Shown one piece after another: positions 1 to 4,709 of a stretch of 5,911 nt of DNA. The notes under the pieces are model-generated. The model was not told the origin of the DNA. It saw only the letters and a list, made by a program, of their open reading frames with translations, and made no database searches. Numbering within the stretch: the first letter of the stretch is position 1; every line of letters starts with the position of its first letter. The stretch comes from Chthoniobacterales bacterium (GTDB taxonomy: Bacteria > Verrucomicrobiota > Verrucomicrobiia > Chthoniobacterales > JACTMZ01): contig JAFMJK010000272.1 of NCBI GenBank assembly GCA_017853515.1, positions 1-5,911 on the forward strand, read 5' to 3'. Position numbers and translations under genes: made by a program.

Positions 1-159
1 GCGTTCGATGAAATCGTGGACGAGCACGATGCGCTGTGGGTGTGCCTCGATAACATCGTGTCCCTTTGGGATTTAGAGGCATCAATGGCAGAGATCGAGA
101 ACGCCATGACCCGCGCCAAAGTAATTCTCAACGAAACAAGAACGGAGCAGCCAGAATGA
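1..159 (+). CDS. C-terminal end of an unidentified gene, cut by the window edge
   Basis: Reading frame 1 is open from the first base for 52 codons and stops at TGA 157-159. The visible peptide is acidic and probably helical, with a tryptophan-containing stretch (residues DALWVCLDNIVSLWD) and a C-terminal end NETRTEQPE. I do not recognise a family. The stop codon overlaps the next gene's ATG in an ATGA arrangement, typical of translational coupling, so the two genes are probably co-transcribed. An internal ATG at 85 with a weak AGAGG at 75-79 could start a separate 24-residue peptide. Because the frame stays open and codon use looks normal back to the edge, a truncated longer gene is more likely. 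Confidence 0.6.
   Translation, partial: AFDEIVDEHDALWVCLDNIVSLWDLEASMAEIENAMTRAKVILNETRTEQPE
144..147 (+). promoter_or_regulatory. Ribosome binding site that fixes the start of the acidic protein gene
   Basis: GGAG lies 8 bases before ATG 156. This supports the ATG start over the longer in-frame TTG-initiated reading from 66, whose extra 30 residues overlap the upstream gene and have no comparable site. Confidence 0.7.
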
Positions 160-713
160 GTTACGAACAAACCAAAGAAACGCGCAACGGCTACACCATG
201 CGCATCCTGACGGATGACGATCCTGATTCCCCTGCGAACTGGGACAACCTTGGGGAGATCGCATACAGCAGTAACCACTACACATTGGGCACTGAGCATG
301 TGTCCCGTGATCGTCTCGATGAAATCGGCGAGAGAATACAAAGCGGCGAATACATCGGCCTGCCGGTGTTCGCCTACGTTCACGGCGCGGCAACGATCAG
401 CACCTCCCCTTTCTCTTGCCCTTGGGACAGCGGACAGTGCGGCTTCGTCTACTGCAAAGCATCAGATGCGGAGGATGAGTGGGCGGGTGACTCTCACTTC
501 CGTGCCAATGCACTGCGTGTCCTGTCTGGTGAGGTCAAGACGTTCGATCAGTATCTGACCGGTGACGTCTACGGCTACACCATCACGGACAAGGATGGTG
601 ACGAAGTGGATTCTTGCTGGGGTTACTACGGTATCGAGTATGTCGAGGAAGAGGCCCGCTCTGCCCTGAACTACTGGGCAACCAAGCAAGGTGAGCTGTT
701 CGAAGCCGCTTGA
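156..713 (+). CDS. Acidic phage protein with CPWDSGQ and DSCWGYYG motifs, function unknown
   Basis: The 185-residue product starts at ATG 156, supported by GGAG at 144-147 and the ATGA overlap with the upstream gene. By count it has about 34 Asp/Glu against about 13 Lys/Arg, so it is strongly acidic. Three blocks stand out: CPWDSGQCGFVY at residues 88-99, TFDQYLTGDVYGY at 129-141 and DSCWGYYG at 152-159. From memory, proteins with this CPWDSGQ...DQYLTGxVYG...DSCWGxYG pattern recur in phages and mobile elements as uncharacterised proteins, but I cannot name a Pfam family. Cysteines at 88, 95, 100 and 154 could form a metal or disulfide site, though the spacing matches no standard zinc motif. 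No signal peptide or membrane segment is visible, so it is presumably cytoplasmic. The charge would fit a DNA-mimic or anti-restriction role, but that is only speculation. Confidence 0.88.
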   Translation: MSYEQTKETRNGYTMRILTDDDPDSPANWDNLGEIAYSSNHYTLGTEHVSRDRLDEIGERIQSGEYIGLPVFAYVHGAATISTSPFSCPWDSGQCGFVYCKASDAEDEWAGDSHFRANALRVLSGEVKTFDQYLTGDVYGYTITDKDGDEVDSCWGYYGIEYVEEEARSALNYWATKQGELFEAA

Positions 714-766
714 CCAGTGTCAACCCCGCAGCCAACAGCTGCAAACGGGACACGTTGTCCCACTTT
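710..766 (+). repeat. Three consecutive short inverted repeats in the gap after the acidic protein gene
   Basis: Three perfect dyads follow each other: TTGAC/GTCAA (710-714 and 719-723, spanning the TGA stop), GCAGC/GCTGC (728-732 and 738-742) and GGGACA/TGTCCC (747-752 and 756-761, loop CGT). The last is followed by ACTTTCC, only a weak T-run. The cluster could form RNA hairpins acting as a leaky terminator or an mRNA processing and stability element between the two genes. It is not a textbook intrinsic terminator. Short 5-bp dyads can also arise by chance. The third is the best supported because a near copy occurs at 1900-1919. Confidence 0.4.
747..761 (+). repeat. Hairpin copy 1 (GGGACAC...GTCCCACT element)
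   Basis: GGGACA at 747-752 pairs with TGTCCC at 756-761 around a 3-base loop. It is flanked by AAAC on the left and ACTTT on the right. The element shares GGGACAC and GTCCCACT with the hairpin at 1900-1919. Both sit in intergenic leaders upstream of a strong ribosome binding site, here 25 bases before AGGAG at 787-791. It may be an mRNA leader hairpin or a protein-binding site. Confidence 0.5.
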
Positions 767-786
767 CCTGTATCACAAACACACTT

Positions 787-791
787 AGGAG
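787..791 (+). promoter_or_regulatory. Ribosome binding site for the 344-residue protein gene
   Basis: AGGAG lies 7 bases before ATG 799 and fixes that start. The alternative GTG-initiated reading from 691 would overlap the preceding gene and run through the dyad-rich gap. The whole initiation region, AGGAGAATCATCATG, recurs almost unchanged at 4698-4712. Confidence 0.8.
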
Positions 792-798
792 AATCATC

Positions 799-1833
799 AT
801 GCCGTTTTCCAATTCCATTCACAACCTTCCAACCATCAGCGGTTACCCACAGGCACAGCGCTACTTCAGCGAAACGCGCAAGCCGCCACGCTCCAAGCGT
901 TGGGAAGAACACCAGCGTCCGCTGCTTAATACATCCGCAACGCACTACCGCATAGAACGCAGCGCCACCACGCTGCAAGGCTCCCCCGAGTTCTACGACT
1001 TGATGCTCTACGGCACGTCCATGGTGCGCTACTTCCAACCCGAAGCCGATGGGTCAAGTGAAGTGTGGCTGCGCAACCATAACTCCACGACATCCAGACG
1101 GTTTCTGCGGCGTGTGGCTAACTTCAGCGGCCACAGCGTCCGCGAAGCATGGGACACAGCAGACCAGCAAGAAAAGCGACAACCCAAACGTCCTGTGCGG
1201 ATACCATTATCTACTTACGTATCATCAGCCTTCACGGCCGACAACGGCGTCACGGTGCCTTCCAGTTGGAGCGCTGTCCTTACGTTCAAGGACAACGGGT
1301 TGGTCTTGGAGCGGTCAGCCCATCGCCCCGTATACATCAAGCGCACAAGCAAGGACGCCACCGCCACGCGCACCGAGTTCATGGACAAACTGAAGCCCTA
1401 CATTGACATCCTGCTGCTCTCCATACCCTCGGTGCATGCCGAGACGAAGATCAAGCGCGACGATGGGCGTGCGTTCAAGGGTATTGAATACTACCCGCGC
1501 AACAAAGTTGGTGATCTGCTGCAATGGAGCAATGAGCGCTTGGGTGACATGTCCGAGCCCATGTTCAAGGTGCTGCAGGATATATTCGCGGCGGTCTATA
1601 AGCATGCGTTCGGGGTGTGGGTGCAGCGCGAGGTGTCATGGCAGGATGCCCACAAGTATTTCCACTGGTCAGGTAGCCCCATCCCCGAGCACATGCCCAT
1701 GCTCTCCCCGGATGCCGTTCGCAGTTCCTTTGAGCGCTACCTGCGCGACAACATCTGCCCCATCCGGAAAGGCGACATCCCCGTAGACCTCGGGCAGTTC
1801 CCCGAGTCTCTCCCCAAAACGTATTATTACTAA
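799..1833 (+). CDS. Unrecognised 344-residue phage protein
   Basis: The start is ATG 799 with AGGAG seven bases upstream, and the stop is TAA 1831-1833. I recognise no domain. The N-terminal part is basic and proline-rich, with a cluster around residues 27-34 (RKPPRSKR). The middle carries a second basic segment (KRQPKRPVRIPLSTY). A region rich in beta-type residues follows (WSAVLTFKDNGLVLE), then a more helical C-terminal half with many aromatics (AVYKHAFGVWVQREVSWQDAHKYFHW). It ends in TYYY. There is no transmembrane segment, signal peptide or obvious catalytic motif. It precedes the promoter of the AAA+/VWA operon rather than lying inside that operon, so a functional link is possible but not shown. 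Codon use and strand match the neighbours. It is very likely a real gene because its frame is long and its ribosome binding site is excellent, but its function is unknown. Confidence 0.85.
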   Translation: MPFSNSIHNLPTISGYPQAQRYFSETRKPPRSKRWEEHQRPLLNTSATHYRIERSATTLQGSPEFYDLMLYGTSMVRYFQPEADGSSEVWLRNHNSTTSRRFLRRVANFSGHSVREAWDTADQQEKRQPKRPVRIPLSTYVSSAFTADNGVTVPSSWSAVLTFKDNGLVLERSAHRPVYIKRTSKDATATRTEFMDKLKPYIDILLLSIPSVHAETKIKRDDGRAFKGIEYYPRNKVGDLLQWSNERLGDMSEPMFKVLQDIFAAVYKHAFGVWVQREVSWQDAHKYFHWSGSPIPEHMPMLSPDAVRSSFERYLRDNICPIRKGDIPVDLGQFPESLPKTYYY

Positions 1834-1835
1834 CG

Positions 1836-1844
1836 AAGGAGGTG
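1836..1844 (+). promoter_or_regulatory. Orphan Shine-Dalgarno sequence AAGGAGGTG
   Basis: Nine consecutive bases fully complement the 3' end of bacterial 16S rRNA, a better match than any ribosome binding site used in this window. No ATG follows within usable distance. The only candidate is TTG at 1853, which would make a five-codon peptide (TTG ACA TCT AGT TTC TAG). The site begins two bases after the preceding stop codon. It may be the relic of a lost gene or a ribosome-loading site on read-through transcripts. Confidence 0.5.
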
Positions 1845-1852
1845 TAAAGTTC

Positions 1853-1881
1853 TTGACATCTAGTTTCTAGTTAATTATTCT
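1853..1881 (+). promoter_or_regulatory. Sigma70-type promoter for the AAA+/VWA operon
   Basis: A perfect -35 box TTGACA (1853-1858) is separated by exactly 17 bases from TATTCT (1876-1881), which matches the TATAAT consensus at four of six positions including the key first two T/A and the final T. Transcription would start near 1888, giving a leader of about 54 bases before ATG 1942. It lies in the longest and most AT-rich gap, directly before the AAA+ gene. This arrangement suggests host RNA polymerase transcribes the operon. A cryptic match is possible, since promoters cannot be proved by eye. Confidence 0.65.
1859..1872 (+). repeat. Tandem heptamer TCTAGTT x2 inside the promoter spacer
   Basis: TCTAGTT occurs twice without a gap, at 1859-1865 and 1866-1872, filling most of the -35/-10 spacer. 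CTAG is generally uncommon in enterobacterial DNA. A direct repeat between the promoter boxes is a plausible position for a regulator, but 14 bases is short and could be chance. Confidence 0.4.
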
Positions 1882-1899
1882 CCCAAACAAACAACACAA

Positions 1900-1919
1900 A
1901 GTGGGACACAAGTCCCACT
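1900..1919 (+). repeat. Hairpin copy 2 in the ATPase gene leader
   Basis: A perfect 8-bp stem, AGTGGGAC (1900-1907) with GTCCCACT (1912-1919), closes an ACAA loop. It lies about 12 bases after the predicted transcription start and 9 bases before the AAGGAG ribosome binding site. It has no T-run, so it is not a typical terminator. It resembles the hairpin at 747-761. Possible roles are 5' stabilisation of the mRNA, a translational operator or an RNase processing signal. Confidence 0.6.
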
Positions 1920-1928
1920 CTTACAACG

Positions 1929-1934
1929 AAGGAG
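1929..1934 (+). promoter_or_regulatory. Ribosome binding site for the AAA+ ATPase gene
   Basis: AAGGAG ends 7 bases before ATG 1942, which fixes the start. It immediately follows the leader hairpin, so translation could be sensitive to anything binding that structure. Confidence 0.8.
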
Positions 1935-1941
1935 TATTACC

Positions 1942-3069
1942 ATGCAGATTCCGACTCTGTCGCATTCGCAAGTCCGTGACCTCATCAAGTCCGTGGGTCA
2001 CAAGCGCACCGTCATCGTCCTTGGCGAGAACGGCGTTGGCAAGACCAGCATCCAATACGAGCTTCGCCAAGACCCCGCGTTCTTGGGTCACAACGTGCTC
2101 GATCCCATCGACTGCACGCAGTTGTCTGACGGTAGCGTGTGGATGCCGGACATCGATCGTGAGGCGGGTGTGTCGCGCGAGCTTCCCAACGAGCGCTTCT
2201 GTCTCAGCAAGTCCAACCATCGTGGGCTCGCCGGCAGCCGGCCGTCCATCATCTGCCTTGATGAGTTGTTCAAAGCTCCGCAGTTCATCAAGAACGTGCT
2301 CGCACCCGTCATCTTCGAGCGGCGCACCGGCACCCTGCACTACCCCGAGGGCAGCATCATCTGGGGCACCAGCAACCTAGCTGTTGAGGGTCTGGGCGAC
2401 TCGGTGCTCGCACACCTGCGCACCCGCATGCTCAAGGTCATCATGCGCAAGCCCACCAAGGACGAGTGGAAGAACGAGTTTGCGTATCCGTTCGGGCTGC
2501 ACCACGCCGTCATCGTGTTCGTTGACCAGAACCCCATCGTGTTCGAGTCGTTCATGGACTACGAGCCGGGCGGCATCAACGCTGGCAAGGACATGAGCAA
2601 GTGCAACGTGTATCCGTTCAACCCCCGCATCAAGCAGGACGGATACGTCAGCCCTCGCACATTGCACGCAGCCAGTGACGTGTTGCACACATGTGGCCAC
2701 CTTGACCACGACACGTTGTTGGCAGCGCTTGCCGGTGCGATAGGTGAGGCGGGTGCCCGCACGTTGATGGCGTTGGTTGCACTTGACCGTGACATCCCGC
2801 TGTATGACCGCATCGTTGCTGATCCCGTCAACACTCCCATCATTGACAACCCTGCAGCGCAGCTCATGCAGATACAGCAGTTCATTGTCAACACCAAGTC
2901 CCGCGAGGATGCGCAAGCAGTCACGGTTTACATCAAGCGCATGCGCGCGGAGATGCAGTCGCTGTTCGTCAATCAGATATCCAACAGCCCACGCTTGAAT
3001 ACCTTCGCCACCGTGGATGCCTTCCGTTCCATGATGTCGGACAACAAGCTGTTCCTCAACCTGAAGTAA
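1942..3069 (+). CDS. MoxR-type AAA+ ATPase
   Basis: The 375-residue protein has the full AAA+ motif set. Walker A is GENGVGKT at residues 28-35 and Walker B is IICLDE at 103-108. Sensor 1 lies in IIWGTSNL (Asn145). Arginine-finger candidates are Arg160 and Arg162 in LAHLRTRM, and a sensor 2-like SPRTL lies at 236-240 (Arg238). The layout ERRTGTLHYPEGS before sensor 1 and SPRTL in the lid is typical of MoxR/CobS-like ATPases, which form rings and work with a VWA-domain partner to remodel proteins or insert metals. That partner is encoded 27 bases downstream. Residues about 170-235 carry an extra segment rich in aromatic and polar residues before sensor 2. The C-terminal 130 residues are mainly helical. 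All catalytic residues appear present, so it should hydrolyse ATP in the cytoplasm. It is not likely to be a true cobaltochelatase, since no cobalamin genes are nearby. The substrate is unknown. Confidence 0.92.
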   Translation: MQIPTLSHSQVRDLIKSVGHKRTVIVLGENGVGKTSIQYELRQDPAFLGHNVLDPIDCTQLSDGSVWMPDIDREAGVSRELPNERFCLSKSNHRGLAGSRPSIICLDELFKAPQFIKNVLAPVIFERRTGTLHYPEGSIIWGTSNLAVEGLGDSVLAHLRTRMLKVIMRKPTKDEWKNEFAYPFGLHHAVIVFVDQNPIVFESFMDYEPGGINAGKDMSKCNVYPFNPRIKQDGYVSPRTLHAASDVLHTCGHLDHDTLLAALAGAIGEAGARTLMALVALDRDIPLYDRIVADPVNTPIIDNPAAQLMQIQQFIVNTKSREDAQAVTVYIKRMRAEMQSLFVNQISNSPRLNTFATVDAFRSMMSDNKLFLNLK

Positions 3070-3085
3070 CGCAACACCTACAACT

Positions 3086-3089
3086 GGAG
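3086..3089 (+). promoter_or_regulatory. Ribosome binding site for the VWA protein gene
   Basis: GGAG lies 7 bases before ATG 3097 within GGAGAACCATCATG, a variant of the initiation sequence shared by several genes here. The 27-base gap after the ATPase stop holds no promoter or terminator, consistent with one transcript. Confidence 0.75.
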
Positions 3090-3096
3090 AACCATC

Positions 3097-4305
3097 ATGC
3101 TACCTGAACGTGTATGGCAAGCGCAGGACTTGTCCGCGCGCATCAAGGTTGTTCACACCGACATCATGCGGCACCCCGAGTATGCGTTGTTCGCGGGTAT
3201 CGTGTGCATGGGTGACGTCCGTATCAGCGACAGTTACCCCACCGCTGCAACCAATGGCCGCGACGTGTTTTACGGCCGCAAGTTCTGCGGCGACCTCAAC
3301 CAGAAGCAGATGCGCTACGTGGTGCTGCACGAGAACGGCCACAAAGCCATGCGACACTGCGTTGAGTATCGGGAGATCGTCAAGAAGTATCCCAAGCTCA
3401 GCAACATCGCGCAGGATCACGTCATCAACCTGATGATCGAGGAGTGTGACCCACACTGGCAGTTTGTGCAGCTACCGCTTGACAGCATATGCCGTGATCC
3501 CAAATACAAGGGCTGGAGCTTCATCGAAGTCCTGCAAGACCTCATCAAGAACGGCAAGCCAGATGATGACGGTGACGATGGAAACTCGGGCGGTTCGTTC
3601 GATGAGCACCTCGATGGCAGCGAGCTTGGCGATGACGAGATGCAGCGTGTCGGCAAGCAGGTTGATGAGGCGCTACGGCAGGGCAAGATTCTGTCCGACA
3701 AGCTGCGCGGTCGTGGCACCGGCAACGGCGGCAACCCGCTCGACGCCACCATCCAGCAACGCGAGACCGACTGGCGCGAAGCGCTGCGTGACTTCGTCCA
3801 GTCCATGTGCTCGGGTTACGACAACAGCCGCTTCTGCCCGCCCAACAAGCGCTTGCAGCCGCTGGGCTTCATCATGCCCTCACACTTCAGCGAGACCATC
3901 GGCGAGTTGATCGTGGCATGCGACACCTCGGGTTCAATGGGCGGCGTATATCCCACTGTGTTCGGCGAGATCGCGCGCATCTGCGAGACCGTGCGGCCGG
4001 AGCGTGTCCGCATCATATGGTGGGACGATGGCGTCAACAGCGAGCAGGAGTTCACCCCCGACGACTACGACAAGATCGCCGGTCTGATGAAGCCGCAGGG
4101 TGGCGGCGGCACTCGCGTGTCCTGCGTTGCCGAGTATGTAGCAGAGAAGCAATACAAGCCTGTAGCAGTGATCTACCTCACAGATGGCTACATCGAGAGC
4201 AGCTACACCGTTCCTGACGTGCCGTGTCTGTGGGGCGTGGTTGACAACAAGTCCTTCAAGCCGCGCGTTGGCATGAAGGTTGACATCAGCAGCATCAACA
4301 TCTAA
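3097..4305 (+). CDS. Metallopeptidase-like plus VWA domain protein (COG3864 / DUF2201 type)
   Basis: The 402-residue protein has two domains. The N-terminal part carries a zinc-peptidase signature HENGH at residues 78-82, followed by His87 and by NIAQDHVIN at 103-111, as in the DUF2201 N-terminal putative metallopeptidase family. An Asp/Gly-rich linker (about 154-181) follows, then a helical stretch with TDWREALRDFV (224-234). The C-terminal VWA-like domain has an intact metal-ion-dependent adhesion site: DTSGS at 276-280, GGGGT ending at Thr339 and LTDG at 361-364. In this family the protein normally pairs with a MoxR ATPase, which is encoded just upstream. VWA domains in such pairs contact the ATPase ring or recruit substrate, and the acidic linker recalls BchD/CobT subunits. 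Whether the peptidase site is active or only binds metal cannot be told from sequence. No export signal is seen, so it is presumably cytoplasmic. The family assignment is firm and the role is inferred. Confidence 0.92.
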   Translation: MLPERVWQAQDLSARIKVVHTDIMRHPEYALFAGIVCMGDVRISDSYPTAATNGRDVFYGRKFCGDLNQKQMRYVVLHENGHKAMRHCVEYREIVKKYPKLSNIAQDHVINLMIEECDPHWQFVQLPLDSICRDPKYKGWSFIEVLQDLIKNGKPDDDGDDGNSGGSFDEHLDGSELGDDEMQRVGKQVDEALRQGKILSDKLRGRGTGNGGNPLDATIQQRETDWREALRDFVQSMCSGYDNSRFCPPNKRLQPLGFIMPSHFSETIGELIVACDTSGSMGGVYPTVFGEIARICETVRPERVRIIWWDDGVNSEQEFTPDDYDKIAGLMKPQGGGGTRVSCVAEYVAEKQYKPVAVIYLTDGYIESSYTVPDVPCLWGVVDNKSFKPRVGMKVDISSINI

Positions 4306-4307
4306 TC

Positions 4308-4313
4308 AAGGAG
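4308..4313 (+). promoter_or_regulatory. Ribosome binding site for the small basic protein gene
   Basis: AAGGAG lies 8 bases before ATG 4322. It selects that start over the in-frame ATG at 4280, which would lie inside the end of the VWA gene. Confidence 0.75.
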
Positions 4314-4321
4314 ATAACGTA

Positions 4322-4690
4322 ATGAGTAAGTTACAGAACAGAAGCGTCACTATTGCCCTCAACATCCTGACCGCATTCAACGCGAATTACGTGATTGTTC
4401 TGCCTGACGGCACGCAGCATACGCGGGGCAACATCGTGGTTAAGAAAGCCAAGAAAGAGCAGCCGCGTCGCAAGATGCGGGGCAACCGCAAGTATGGTGA
4501 TCTGTCATCACATTACCGCGCTTTCATGGAGGACATGATCGTAGGGCAGATCGCAAGCGTCCCCGTCAACGGCTTCAAGCCAGCGCACTTGGCCAGTTCG
4601 ATGTCCGCGTGGGCTTGCAACTATTGGGGCACGGGGTCAGCAATAATCGCATCGAACAAAGACTGTGTCGAAGTAATGCGTGTTAAATAA
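4322..4690 (+). CDS. Small basic protein, function unknown
   Basis: The 122-residue product starts at ATG 4322, 16 bases after the VWA gene stop, with a strong AAGGAG upstream. The N-terminal third (residues 1-40) looks like a small alpha/beta unit, with ITLL-type hydrophobics and VIVLPDGT at 24-31. A very basic segment follows at 41-57, with 10 Lys/Arg in 17 residues. The C-terminal half (58-122) includes an amphipathic helix with ASSMSAWACNYWG and ends in VEVMRVK. The basic stretch could bind nucleic acid or an acidic partner, for example the acidic linker of the neighbouring VWA protein. That is speculation. I recognise no family. Its position between the VWA gene and the DUF3150-like gene suggests co-expression with the module rather than a proven part in it. 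Confidence 0.82.
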   Translation: MSKLQNRSVTIALNILTAFNANYVIVLPDGTQHTRGNIVVKKAKKEQPRRKMRGNRKYGDLSSHYRAFMEDMIVGQIASVPVNGFKPAHLASSMSAWACNYWGTGSAIIASNKDCVEVMRVK

Positions 4691-4696
4691 CCAACC

Positions 4697-4702
4697 AAGG
4701 AG
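4697..4702 (+). promoter_or_regulatory. Ribosome binding site for the DUF3150-like gene
   Basis: AAGGAG lies 7 bases before ATG 4710. The region AGGAGAATCATTATG differs by one base from the one at 787-801. It favours ATG 4710 over the in-frame upstream TTG/ATG-type starts that overlap the preceding gene. Confidence 0.8.
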
Positions 4703-4709
4703 AATCATT

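Larger units (their letters stand above)
1834..1941 (+). other. 108-base intergenic control region
   Basis: The largest gap in the window separates the left genes from the AAA+/VWA operon and is visibly more AT-rich than the surrounding coding DNA. It contains, in order, a nearly perfect Shine-Dalgarno sequence without a convincing gene, a sigma70-like promoter with a tandem heptamer in its spacer, an 8-bp hairpin and the ATPase gene's ribosome binding site. Each is listed separately. No convincing intrinsic terminator for the upstream gene is visible. Confidence 0.75.

Noticed and set aside
583..1038. Minus-strand open frame of 151 codons across the end of the acidic gene and the start of the next
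   Set aside because: It crosses two well-supported plus-strand genes and the dyad-rich gap. It has no recognisable motif, and every supported gene here is on the plus strand.
1900..1919. Intrinsic terminator for the upstream gene
   Set aside because: The stem is perfect, but only CTCTTAC follows, with no T-run, and it sits between a promoter and the ribosome binding site of the gene it would block.
1901..2380. Plus-strand GTG-initiated frame overlapping the ATPase gene start
   Set aside because: It begins inside the leader hairpin and gives a Ser/Thr/Arg-rich low-complexity product typical of an out-of-frame reading of the ATPase gene.
2377..2916. Long minus-strand open frame (179 codons) opposite the ATPase gene
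   Set aside because: It lies wholly antisense to a gene with full AAA+ motifs, and its composition is that expected from the complement of GC-rich codons. No ribosome binding site or domain is visible.
1942..4305. True cobaltochelatase (CobS-CobT) pair
   Set aside because: The ATPase and VWA motifs are shared with chelatases, but the N-terminal HExxH metallopeptidase-like domain and the absence of any cobalamin or chlorophyll gene point to the COG3864/MoxR type.
4280..4306. Possible promoter TTGACA...TCTAAT at the end of the VWA gene
   Set aside because: The boxes are separated by only 15 bases and lie in coding sequence. At a 17-base spacing the -10 is poor. TTGACA recurs in several coding places here (for example near 3480 and 4240), so it is weak evidence.
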